DNA of 64,000 nt from JAWLHU01 sp049324875 (GTDB lineage Bacteria; Bacillota; Sulfobacillia; Symbiobacteriales; Symbiobacteriaceae). A program made the position numbers and the translations under genes. Location of the stretch: contig JBMONC010000059.1 in NCBI GenBank assembly GCA_049324875.1, positions 1 to 64,000 of the forward strand, written 5' to 3'. Under the pieces are notes generated by a model, which was not told the origin of the DNA, made no database searches, and saw only the letters and a list, made by a program, of their open reading frames with translations. Position 1 is the first letter of the stretch, and each line of letters opens with the position of its first letter. Positions 15,671 to 23,252 of the stretch are shown piece after piece.

Positions 15671-17179
15671 TCAGGCGCGGACCCCCCTCTGGGCCTCCCC
15701 CTGCGCCCGGCTGCGCAGGGCCGCCACCGCCGCCGGCACGTCGCCGTGCCAGCTGGTGGGGTGCTGCACCTCCAGATCCGTCTCATTGCCCTTGCCGGTG
15801 ATCAGCACGATGTCGCGCGGCCGGGCCATCCGGATCGCCTGATCAATGGCGGCCACCCGGTCCTCCACCAGGTGGATCTCCACCCCGGGCCGCTCCACCC
15901 CGGCGGCGATCTGCCGGGCGATCCCCAGCGCATCCTCGGTCCGGGGGTCCTCCTCGGTCAGCACCAGCACGTCGCAGTAGTTGCCGGCGATCCGGCCCAT
16001 GTCGGGCCGCTTGGACTGATCCCGGTGGCCCGCCGAGCCGAAGACCATGATCACCCGGGCCGAGGGCTCCTTGATCTTGACCACGTCCGAGAGCAGCTTC
16101 TCGAAGCCGTCCGGGGTGTGGGCGTAGTCGACCACCACGGCGAACTCCTGCCCCTCATCCACCCGCTCGAAGCGGCCCGGGGCGCCCCTGGCGGTGCGCA
16201 TGGCGACCACGCCCGGCTCCAGGCCGAAGCCCAGGGCGATGCCCGCCGCGATGGCGGCCAGGCCGTTGGCGACGTTGTAGGCGCCGAAGAGGTAGGGCGC
16301 CTCCACATCCGCCTCGCCCACCGGGGTGACGATCCGGTAGGCGGCGCCGCCGGCGGTCAGCCGCACCGCTTCGGCCCGGACCAGCGCATCGGGGGCGAAG
16401 CCGTAGGTGAGCACCAGCACCCCGGCGGGCACCTCGGCCAGCATCCGCCGACCGTAGGGGTCATCGATGTTGATCACCGCCACGGCGCCCGGCCGGAGCA
16501 TGCGGAAGAGCTTGGCCTTGGCGGCGAAGTAGGACTCCATATCCTTGTGGTAGTCCAGGTGCTCGTGGGTCAGGTTGGTGAATACGGCCACATCGAAGCG
16601 GCAGTGGGCCACCCGCTGCTGCTCCAGCGCATGGCTGGTCACCTCCATGGCGACGCCGAAGGCGTGCCGGTCCCGCATGGCCGCCAGCAGCCGGTGAATC
16701 GTATGCGCCTCGGGGGTGGTATACCCGCTCTTCGCCTCCAGCACCTCGTCGCCCAGCACCATGCCGGCGGTGCCGATGACGCCGATGCGGCGGCGGGCCG
16801 CCTCGGCCACCGCCTGGAGCAGGAAGGCGATGGTGGTCTTGCCGTTGGTTCCGGTGATCCCCACCAGCTTCAGCGCCCGGGAGGGCGAGCCGTAGAACCG
16901 GTCGGCGAGGGCGCTGAGCGCCAGGCGGGCGTCGGGCACCAGAACGGCGCCGACCCCGGCGGGGGGCTCAAAGGGGCGCTGCGCAACCACCGCCACGGCG
17001 CCCCGCTCCACCGCCTGCTGGATGAACTGGTGACCATCGACCCGGGCGCCGGGAATGGAGACAAACAGGTCGCCCGGCTTCACCAGGCGGGAGTCGGCGG
17101 CGATGCCGCGCACATCCACCTCGGGTGAGGCCAGTACCTGAGCGCCGTCCAGGGCCGTGATCAACTCGTGCAGCTTCAA
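15671..17179 (-). CDS. murE: MurE-like Mur ligase
   Basis: This is an ATP-dependent amide ligase expected to add the third amino acid to UDP-MurNAc-L-Ala-D-Glu in the cytoplasm. The 502-residue protein has an N-terminal uridine-binding domain (to about 100), the P-loop GTNGKTT (110-116), TSHALEQ and the Mur signature HLDYHKDMESY. Where diaminopimelate enzymes usually read DNPR it has EDPR (411-414), and FGSAGHRDQSKRP replaces the common GDRD form. The conserved Arg suggests diaminopimelate, but specificity is open, and it could be a second MurE paralogue because it lies outside a division/cell-wall cluster. The start is TTG at 17179 with GGAGGGA upstream. Confidence 0.82.
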   Translation of the reverse strand: MKLHELITALDGAQVLASPEVDVRGIAADSRLVKPGDLFVSIPGARVDGHQFIQQAVERGAVAVVAQRPFEPPAGVGAVLVPDARLALSALADRFYGSPSRALKLVGITGTNGKTTIAFLLQAVAEAARRRIGVIGTAGMVLGDEVLEAKSGYTTPEAHTIHRLLAAMRDRHAFGVAMEVTSHALEQQRVAHCRFDVAVFTNLTHEHLDYHKDMESYFAAKAKLFRMLRPGAVAVINIDDPYGRRMLAEVPAGVLVLTYGFAPDALVRAEAVRLTAGGAAYRIVTPVGEADVEAPYLFGAYNVANGLAAIAAGIALGFGLEPGVVAMRTARGAPGRFERVDEGQEFAVVVDYAHTPDGFEKLLSDVVKIKEPSARVIMVFGSAGHRDQSKRPDMGRIAGNYCDVLVLTEEDPRTEDALGIARQIAAGVERPGVEIHLVEDRVAAIDQAIRMARPRDIVLITGKGNETDLEVQHPTSWHGDVPAAVAALRSRAQGEAQRGVRA

Positions 17180-17367
17180 GAGCGCGTCCCTCCATCATCT
17201 CGATCCAAATCGTCCACCCGTACTTCGACGTATGGATCAAACCATCCTGTCATAAACGGTTGCTAGCTCACGAATACCGGGTCTGCCAGCGAGCCGCCTT
17301 TTCTGGATTCTATCCGCAGGGGACATAAGTCATACCAGTGACGGGGAGAAGCCCGTGGAGGAACAGC

Positions 17368-17403
17368 CGGGACCCGACCGCCCTGTCGGCTGGTCGGGTC
17401 CCG
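17368..17403 (-). terminator. Terminator after the fix/maoC operon
   Basis: A perfect 12-bp stem (CGGGACCCGACC with its complement at 17392-17403) and 12-base loop lie 28 bp past the MaoC stop. Confidence 0.6.
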
Positions 17404-17431
17404 CTTCGTCACCTGTTCAAGATCGAACTGC

Positions 17432-17833
17432 TCACTCCCCGCGAGGCGGCAGAACCAGCGCCTCGCCTTCCAGCACCACCACCCCATCCTGGTTGGTGGC
17501 GGTGGTCCGCATCCGCAGCCGCTTGTTCTCGATGATCTCCACCACCTCCACCTCGGCGGTGACGGTGTCGCCGATCCGGACGGGGGCAGTGAACTTCAGC
17601 GTCTGGCCCAGGTAGATGGTGCCCGGCCCCGGCAGCTTCATCGCCAGGACCGCCGAGATCAGGCCGGCGGAGAGCATCCCGTGGGCGATGCGGCCGCCGA
17701 ACTTGGTGTTCTTGGCCCAGACCTCGTTGACGTGGGCGGGGTTCAGGTCGCCGGTGATGCCGGCAAACAGGTAGACATCGGTCTCCGAGATCGTCTTGGC
17801 CATAGAAGCCTTGTCGCCGATCTGAAAGCGCAT
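17432..17833 (-). CDS. MaoC/PhaJ-type (R)-enoyl-CoA hydratase
   Basis: This 133-residue hot-dog protein is expected to hydrate trans-2-enoyl-CoA to (R)-3-hydroxyacyl-CoA. The hydratase-2 motif is intact, with Asp29 and His34 in TGDLNPAHV and FGGRIAHGM after it. It is the last gene of the operon that begins with acyl-CoA dehydrogenase, so the product of the dehydrogenase would be its substrate. It starts 19 bp after fixX. An MaoC-like protein binding another CoA ester cannot be excluded. Confidence 0.87.
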   Translation of the reverse strand: MRFQIGDKASMAKTISETDVYLFAGITGDLNPAHVNEVWAKNTKFGGRIAHGMLSAGLISAVLAMKLPGPGTIYLGQTLKFTAPVRIGDTVTAEVEVVEIIENKRLRMRTTATNQDGVVVLEGEALVLPPRGE

Positions 17834-17852
17834 CTGCCTCTCCTCCTGTTGG

Positions 17853-18143
17853 CTAGCCGTAGCGGAACTGGATCCCCATGGTCCCCTGCGGGTACTCCCA
17901 GGTCAGCGCCCCCGGCCTGGGGCAGATCACCCGGCAGGTGCCGCACTCCAGGCAGCCGGCGTGGTCGAACTTGATCAGCCCGTCCACCACGGTGTAGAGC
18001 AGGGCGGGACAGGCCCAGGTGCAAGGCTTGGTCTCACAGGTCCGGCAGATCTCATGATTCACCCGGATGTGGGCGAACTCCTCGTCCACGGCGAACTTGT
18101 TCAGCCCCAGCCGGTCCTCGATCGACATCGCCTTCAGGCTCAT
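17853..18143 (-). CDS. fixX: FixX-like ferredoxin
   Basis: This 96-residue ferredoxin-like protein works with FixC. It has two cysteine groups, CRTCETKPCTWAC and CLECGTCRVICP, sufficient for iron-sulfur clusters. I place the start at 18143 because it forms ATGA with the fixC stop; a frame beginning at 18164 would add seven residues inside fixC. The pairing of FixX downstream of FixC is the usual gene order and equals the two halves of mitochondrial ETF:ubiquinone oxidoreductase. Confidence 0.9.
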   Translation of the reverse strand: MSLKAMSIEDRLGLNKFAVDEEFAHIRVNHEICRTCETKPCTWACPALLYTVVDGLIKFDHAGCLECGTCRVICPRPGALTWEYPQGTMGIQFRYG

Positions 18144-19432
18144 AGCGCCCGCATCCCCTTCCATGCGTCCTTGGCGAGTTCCCAGGGCGAGACCTTCCCG
18201 CGCATCTCGCCCATCACCAGCCGCATCAGGTGCTGCGGCTGGGTAGTGCCCTCCACGGTGAACATCTTCTGAAGGATCGCCTCCAGCAGTTGCGGGTAGG
18301 TGGAGAAGAGGCGCGGGGTTGATTCGATGAAGTGGGGCGCCTGCCGGTAGTGCTGCAGCTCCTTCAGCACAAAGGAGTTCTGGAGCCGCTGCTCGTAGCC
18401 GGCCAGCCCGGCCCGGCTGAAGTCTCCCCGGCCCTTGGCCTCGATCACCGCCTCGGCGGCGTGGATGCCGGAGGCGATGGCGAAGTCCATCCCCCGCACC
18501 GAGTAGCCCAGGTTGAGGACAAAGCCGGCGGCGTCACCGGTGACCAGGATGCCGTCGCCGGTGATCTGGGGCATCATCGCCACCCCGCCCTCGGGCACCA
18601 GGTGGGCCGAGTACTCCACCACCTTGCCCCCGTCGATCAGCGGGGCGATGGCCGGATGCTCCTTCAGCTGCTCCATCAGGTCGGCGGGGCGGACCGGGTT
18701 GTTCACCATGCCGCCCACGGTCAGCACCAGGCCGAGGGAGATGGAGTCCCTGTTGGTATAGAGGAAGCCGCCGCCGGGCAGCCCCCGGGTGACGGAGCCG
18801 ACAAAGAGCTGGGCCGCCCCCTCCCCCGCCGCCACGCCGAACCGGTCCTCGATCACCCGGGCGGGCAGCTCGATGGTGGACTTGACGCCGGTGGCCACGT
18901 GCTTCGGGTCCAGCTCCCGGGTGCGGAGCCCCGCCTTGCGGGGGAGCAGGCAGTTGGCGCCCTCCGCCACGATCGCCACGTGGGCGTACATCTCATCCTC
19001 ACCGCAGCGGACGCCCACCACCCGGCCGTTCTCCAGGATCAGCTCATCCACCTTGACGCCGGCGGCCAGCATGGCCCCTTCCGCCTCCGCCTGCTCCGCC
19101 AGCCAGGGGTCAAACCGGGCCCGGAGGACGGTGTAGGAGTTCTGCCCGAACCGGGGTGACTTGATGTCGATGGAGACCGCCGACTCCTCGGTCAGGAAGG
19201 TGAGCAGCTCCCGTGTGACCCGGCGCTCCACCGGCGCCTCCTCCCAGAAGGCGGGGATCAACCTCTCCAGGGCGTGGGTGTAGAGCCGCCCGCCCGTCAT
19301 GTTCTTGGCGCCCACCTTGTCGCCCCGCTCGATCAGCACGACCTCCAGGCCGGCCCGGGCCAGGGTGAGGGCAGCGGCGGAACCCGCCGGCCCCGCCCCG
19401 ACCACGATGGCATCCATCCGTTCTTCAGCCAC
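18140..19432 (-). CDS. fixC: FixC, ETF:quinone oxidoreductase flavoprotein
   Basis: This is a 430-residue FAD protein that takes electrons from the FixAB electron-transfer flavoprotein to quinone at the membrane. It begins with the dinucleotide motif VVGAGPAGSAAA and has the family segments GAKNMTGGRLY and GDAAGFVLN. I prefer the GTG at 19432 because AAGGAAGG lies 8 bp before it; a GTG nine bases earlier abuts that site. The last coding bases overlap the fixX start (ATGA). Membrane contact is probably peripheral, as no span is seen. Confidence 0.9.
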   Translation of the reverse strand: MAEERMDAIVVGAGPAGSAAALTLARAGLEVVLIERGDKVGAKNMTGGRLYTHALERLIPAFWEEAPVERRVTRELLTFLTEESAVSIDIKSPRFGQNSYTVLRARFDPWLAEQAEAEGAMLAAGVKVDELILENGRVVGVRCGEDEMYAHVAIVAEGANCLLPRKAGLRTRELDPKHVATGVKSTIELPARVIEDRFGVAAGEGAAQLFVGSVTRGLPGGGFLYTNRDSISLGLVLTVGGMVNNPVRPADLMEQLKEHPAIAPLIDGGKVVEYSAHLVPEGGVAMMPQITGDGILVTGDAAGFVLNLGYSVRGMDFAIASGIHAAEAVIEAKGRGDFSRAGLAGYEQRLQNSFVLKELQHYRQAPHFIESTPRLFSTYPQLLEAILQKMFTVEGTTQPQHLMRLVMGEMRGKVSPWELAKDAWKGMRAL

Positions 19433-19447
19433 GCGCTCCACCTTCCT

Positions 19448-20392
19448 TTAGCCCAGCAGCTTCTTCAGCTCCGCCGTCAGGGCGGGCACCACCTGGTAGG
19501 CGTCCCCCACAAGCCCGTAGTCGGCGTACTTGAAGAGCGGGGCGTTCTCATCCTTGTTGATGGCGACCACCAGCCTGGCATCCTTGATCCCAGCCACATG
19601 CTGCACCTGCCCCGAGGCGGCGATGCCGATGTAGAGCGCCGGCGCAACCTTCCGCCCCGAGATGCCGATGTAGCGGTCTTCCGGCAGCCAGCCCAGGTCC
19701 TCCGCCACCGGCCGGGTGCAGCCCACCGCCCCGTTGAGCAGCGCCGCCAGTTGGTCGATCATCGCCAGGTCCGCCTGGCTGGCCAGCCCGCGCCCCACGC
19801 CAACGACGGTTTGCGCCTCGGCGATATCGACACCCTCCGCCACCCGGGCCTGCCGGGCCACCACCCGAACCCGCCCGTCGGCCGGCACCGCCACCTCGCG
19901 AATCTCACCGATCCGAGGATCCCGCACCGGCTCCGGGAAGGAGCGCCCCGGCACAGTAGCCATCGCCGGCCGGGAGGTGAGCGCCAGGGTCGAGACCCCG
20001 CCGCCGCCGTAGACCATCCGCTCCACCACCAGCGCCCCACCTTCGAGCCGCAGGCTGGCCGCATCGGTGGCCAACCCCACATCCAGCAGCGCCGCCAACC
20101 GGGCCGCCAGATCCTTCACCCGCAGGGTAGAGCCCAGCAGGATCAGATCCGGCTCCACCTGCCGAGCCAGATCCGCCAGCACCCCCGCCGCCGTCTCCAG
20201 CGGCTGCCCCTCCGGCAGGGAGAGCAGCACCGCCCCATCCGCCCCATAGGCCAGCGCATCCTGCGCCAGCTCCCGCGAATCCACCACCAGGGCCGTCACC
20301 GCCCCCCCCAGGGAGTCAGCCAACCGCCGCCCCTCCCCCACCAGTTCCAGCAGCATAGACCGCTGCTCTGCCAAAACCCAAACGCCAGCCAT
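19448..20392 (-). CDS. fixB: Electron transfer flavoprotein alpha subunit (FixB)
   Basis: This 314-residue FAD-binding ETF subunit receives electrons from acyl-CoA dehydrogenase with FixA. The C-terminal FAD domain is clear: GRGLAS, YIGISGRKVAPALYI and INKDENAPLFKYADYG. The start at 20392 (MAGVWVLAEQ) has AAAGGATG upstream; 44 extra in-frame residues before it are low-complexity. It is separated from fixA by an unusually long 376-bp spacer with repeats, although both genes share orientation. Confidence 0.92.
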   Translation of the reverse strand: MAGVWVLAEQRSMLLELVGEGRRLADSLGGAVTALVVDSRELAQDALAYGADGAVLLSLPEGQPLETAAGVLADLARQVEPDLILLGSTLRVKDLAARLAALLDVGLATDAASLRLEGGALVVERMVYGGGGVSTLALTSRPAMATVPGRSFPEPVRDPRIGEIREVAVPADGRVRVVARQARVAEGVDIAEAQTVVGVGRGLASQADLAMIDQLAALLNGAVGCTRPVAEDLGWLPEDRYIGISGRKVAPALYIGIAASGQVQHVAGIKDARLVVAINKDENAPLFKYADYGLVGDAYQVVPALTAELKKLLG

Positions 20393-20768
20393 ACCAGCAC
20401 ATCCTTTCGCAAGTAATCCACACATACCACCCCAGGAGCCAGTGCCCAGGTCAGGCCGCCCAGCTGGCAGGGCCAGGAGCCAGGCTGAGCCCGAGGCCCC
20501 CGACGGGGTCCCCCGCCGCGACATGAGCGCCGGAGCCTACGGGCGGTGGGGCTACCAGAGGAGAGCCAGCGACCTGGGGTGCGTAGCCTGGCTCCCCCCG
20601 TGGCACGGTTTCAGGTCGATGGCGGACCCAAGAACCCCTACCGCCCGTTGGCGACCAGCGTAGGAGCAAGGGGAGACCCCAGAGGGGGCCGTAACCAAAA
20701 AGCCTGACCCGAGACCGGGGGCCTGACCCGAGACCGGGGGCCTGACCCCCGACCGGGGGCCTGACCTA
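20393..20768. other. Repeat-rich 376-bp spacer inside fixAB
   Basis: ETF subunit genes usually lie back to back, yet here 376 bp separate them. The spacer holds three 19-bp tandem repeats next to fixA. It also holds repeated CCAGGAGCCAG blocks (about 20432 and 20471) and inverted partners such as GGAGCCAGG with CCTGGCTCC. ACGGGCGGT-GGGG near 20540 is complementary in part to ACCCCTACCGCCCGT near 20636. No credible gene is present. It looks like a structured non-coding insertion. Confidence 0.55.
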
Positions 20769-20778
20769 CTACCGGACC
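20703..20778. repeat. 19-bp tandem repeats ending in fixA stop
   Basis: The unit CCTGACCCGAGACCGGGGG occurs twice identically (20703-20721, 20722-20740). A third copy with two changes follows (20741-20759), then a decayed fourth that runs into the fixA stop codon at 20769-20771. Each unit contains a small CCG/CGG inverted repeat. Confidence 0.85.
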
Positions 20779-21751
20779 GCCGCCGCTATGACCTGAGCCA
20801 GCTCCGCCACCGACGAGAGCCTGACCTGCTTCCGATCGCTCTGCGGCGCCCTCAGCCCCCGGCTCTCCACCCGAGGCGCCAGCTGCTCCCCCGTGAGCCC
20901 CAGGCCACTGGCGTCCAGTACCCGGACCTCCTTCTTCGCCGCCCCAATCACCTGCTTCAACCCCGGGATCCGTGGTCTGTTCAGGTCGGGCAGCACCGTC
21001 ACCAGCACCGGGAACCCCGCCTCCACCACCTCGATTCCATCCTCCAGCTTCCGCTCCGCCCGGATGCCCGTCTNNNNNNNNNNNNNNNNNNNNNNNNNNN
21101 NNNNNNNNNNNNNNNNNNNNNNNNNNNNNNNNNNNNNNNNNNNNNNNNNNNNNNNNNNNNNNNNNNNNNNNNNATCACCTGCTTCAACCCCGGGATCCGT
21201 GGTCTGTTCAGGTCGGGCAGCACCGTCACCAGCACCGGGAACCCCGCCTCCACCACCTCGATTCCATCCTCCAGCTTCCGCTCCGCCCGGATGCCCGTCT
21301 CCGTCACCTCGAGCTTGTTGACAAAGCTGACGCACGGGATCCCCAGCAGCGCCGCCAGCCGGGGCCCCACCTGCTGGGCGTAGAGGTCGCCCGACCCCTC
21401 CCCGCAGATGATCAGGTCGAAGGCGCCCGCCGCCCTCACCGCCTCGGCCAGCCCGAGGGCCGTCAGCCGCGAATCGGCCCCCTCGAAGGCCGGGTCGATC
21501 GCCAGCACCGCCCGCTCGGGTCCCCGGGAGAGCGCATCCTTCGCCGAGTTCTTCAGCTCCGGCCCGCCCAGGGAGACGGCGACCACCGAGCCGCCCTTCT
21601 GCTCCTGGATCTGCACCGCCGCCTCGATGGCGTTCCGGTCGTACTCGCTGATCTTCCGGCCCGCCCGCTCGAAGTTCAGGGCGCCGTTGCCCTCCACCCG
21701 GATATCCGCCTCGTCCAGCACCCACTTATAGCACGTGATGACATTCGGCAT
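20769..21751 (-). CDS. fixA: Electron transfer flavoprotein beta subunit (FixA), split by assembly gap
   Basis: This is the ETF beta subunit. The N-terminal part shows KWVLDEADIRV, the nucleotide-binding region GGSVVAVSLGG and CGEGSGDLYAQQVGPRLA. The C-terminal part continues IGAAKKEVRVL. A 100-N gap (21074-21173) interrupts the gene, and the 127 bp on both sides are identical (20947-21073 and 21174-21300). Removing the gap and one copy leaves 756 bp, an intact 251-residue frame of normal length, so the gene is very probably whole. GGGAGG precedes the ATG. It follows acyl-CoA dehydrogenase by 17 bp. Confidence 0.88.
21074..21173. other. Assembly gap (100 N) with 127-bp duplicated flanks
   Basis: Exactly 100 unknown bases are flanked by two identical 127-bp sequences. 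Two contigs that share an end were probably joined without merging the overlap. It is not a biological duplication. Confidence 0.9.
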
Positions 21752-21768
21752 TGAAAATCCCTCCCTGA

Positions 21769-22905
21769 CTACTTCAGCACGTTGGCGGCGATCACCATGC
21801 GCTGCACCTCGGAGGTGCCCTCGTAGATCTCGGTGATCTTCGCATCCCGCATCAGCCGCTCGGCCACCGTGCCCTTGATATACCCCAGCCCGCCGTGGAT
21901 CTGGACCGCCTTGACCGACTGCTGCATCGCCGTCTCGGCGGCGAAGAGCTTCGCCATGGCTGCCTCCCTGGCGTAGGGCTTCCCCTCATCCTTCAGGGTG
22001 GCGGCGTGGTAGACCAGGTGGCGGGCCGCCTGGACCTGGGTGGCCATGTCGGCGATCATGAACTGGATCGCCTGGTTGGCGGCGATCGGCTTGCCGAACT
22101 GCTGCCGCTCCTTCGCCCACTTGACCGACTCGTCCAGCGCCGCCTGAGCGATCCCCAGCGCCTGCGCAGCGATGCCAATCCGGCCGCCGTCCAGGGTCAT
22201 CATCGCCACCTTGAAGCCGTCGCCCTCCCGGCCCAGCATGTGGCTCTTGGGCACCCGGACGTTGTGGAAGAGGATCTCGGTGGTGTGGGCGGCCCGGATG
22301 CCCATCTTCCGCTCATGCTTGCCCACCGAGACGCCGGCCCAGGCCTTCTCCACCGCAAAGGCGGTGATCCCCTTGGTCCCCTTGGACTTGTCGGTCATGG
22401 CGAAGACGATGAAGATGTCCGCATGATCGCCGTTGGTGATGAAGACCTTCGCCCCGTTGATGATATAGGCGTCACCATCCTCCACCGCCGTGGTGGTCTG
22501 GGCGGCCGCATCGGTACCCGCCCCGGCCTCGGTCAGGCAGAAGGCGCCCAGGTACTCCCCGGCACAGAGCTTGGGCAGGTACTGCTGCTTCAGCTCCTCG
22601 GAGCCGAAGTGGTAGATCGGCCAGGTGCCCAGGGAGGTGTGGGCGGAGAGGATGACGCCGGTGGAGGCGCAGCTCCGGGAGATCTCCTCCACCGCCAGGG
22701 TGTAGCTCAGGTAGTCAGAGCCGGCACCGCCGTACCGCTCGGGGAAGGGGATGCCCATCAGCCCCAGCTCGGCCATGGCCGCCACCGACTCGGCGGGCCA
22801 CCTCGCCTCCTCATCGATCTCCACGGCGATGGGGGCGCAGTACTGCAGGGCGAACTCACGGGCTGTCTTGCGGATCAGTTCCTGCTCTTCGGTAAGGGTG
22901 AACAT
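21769..22905 (-). CDS. Acyl-CoA dehydrogenase
   Basis: This is a 378-residue FAD enzyme that forms the 2,3-double bond of acyl-CoA, passing electrons to the ETF encoded next to it. Family motifs are plain: CLTEAGAGTDAAAQ for FAD and acyl binding, GYIKGTVAERLMRDAK, and the catalytic base Glu362 in IYEGTSEVQR. The sequence most resembles short/branched-chain enzymes. AAGGAGGT lies before the ATG at 22905; upstream in-frame codons are part of the leader. It heads the operon acd-fixABCX-maoC. Chain-length preference cannot be read here. Confidence 0.92.
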   Translation of the reverse strand: MFTLTEEQELIRKTAREFALQYCAPIAVEIDEEARWPAESVAAMAELGLMGIPFPERYGGAGSDYLSYTLAVEEISRSCASTGVILSAHTSLGTWPIYHFGSEELKQQYLPKLCAGEYLGAFCLTEAGAGTDAAAQTTTAVEDGDAYIINGAKVFITNGDHADIFIVFAMTDKSKGTKGITAFAVEKAWAGVSVGKHERKMGIRAAHTTEILFHNVRVPKSHMLGREGDGFKVAMMTLDGGRIGIAAQALGIAQAALDESVKWAKERQQFGKPIAANQAIQFMIADMATQVQAARHLVYHAATLKDEGKPYAREAAMAKLFAAETAMQQSVKAVQIHGGLGYIKGTVAERLMRDAKITEIYEGTSEVQRMVIAANVLK

Positions 22906-22986
22906 CGCGATGACCTCCTTCAGGGTTTGACAGCAGCATCGATCCAGGTCGACACCATTTGTGATCATTTTCACGAGCCTGGTTCG

Positions 22987-23036
22987 AGAAAAGGCAGCCT
23001 ACGCTGCCCTTGCCTGAGTGGCTGCACTCTCAGGCA
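22987..23036 (-). promoter_or_regulatory. Candidate attenuator in acd-fix leader
   Basis: On the minus strand the stem TGCCTGAG/CTCAGGCA is followed directly by GGGCAGC-GTAG-GCTGCC and TTTTCT, a small intrinsic terminator about 85 bp before the start codon. I recognise no riboswitch or T-box consensus. Confidence 0.4.
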
Positions 23037-23106
23037 TCCTTCCCCGGCCCGGAACGCTGAACCATGGTGTACGGAACAGACGATACGACCGCCCGGTTGC
23101 AAATCA

Positions 23107-23122
23107 GTTACAGAGAGGTTAC
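23107..23122. promoter_or_regulatory. GTTAC direct repeat, 11-bp period
   Basis: GTTACAGAGAGGTTAC repeats GTTAC exactly one helical turn apart, about 200 bp before the acyl-CoA dehydrogenase gene. Related repeats precede the KAS III and liv operons. Confidence 0.35.
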
Positions 23123-23212
23123 GATCCGGCCCAAAATCATCCCGTGGGAGCATTTTGAGCCCTTGGCGCCAGACCCCCGAGGCGGACCTGGCGCTTTGGG
23201 TGCAAGGAGAAA

Positions 23213-23235
23213 GAGGCATCCCTAAGGGGTGCCTC
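23213..23235 (-). terminator. Terminator after YdjM-like gene
   Basis: GAGGCATCC pairs with GGGTGCCTC (one G-U pair), and a T-rich stretch follows on the minus strand. A second stem (GCGCCAG/CTGGCGC, 23166-23194) lies just beyond. Confidence 0.6.
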
Positions 23236-23252
23236 CTCCAATCTGTCCGGCC

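Larger units (their letters stand above)
22906..23252. other. Leader and intergenic region before acyl-CoA dehydrogenase
   Basis: No gene is seen in these 347 bp. From right to left it holds two hairpins after the YdjM-like gene, an 11-bp-period GTTAC direct repeat (23107-23122), a stem-loop (23011-23036) and then a terminator-like hairpin with TTTTCT on the minus strand (about 22987-23010). The last two lie in the untranslated leader of the acyl-CoA dehydrogenase operon and could form an attenuator. Confidence 0.5.

Noticed and set aside
20703..20778. 19-bp tandem repeats considered as a CRISPR array
   Set aside because: The units adjoin directly without spacers and no cas gene is near.
20947..21300. 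Real tandem duplication within fixA
   Set aside because: Identical 127-bp copies around exactly 100 N occur twice in the window and collapsing restores intact genes, so an assembly artefact is the better explanation.
22987..23106. Known riboswitch (TPP, S-box, glycine, cobalamin) or T-box in the acyl-CoA dehydrogenase leader
   Set aside because: None of the conserved consensus strings of these classes is present; only generic hairpins are seen.
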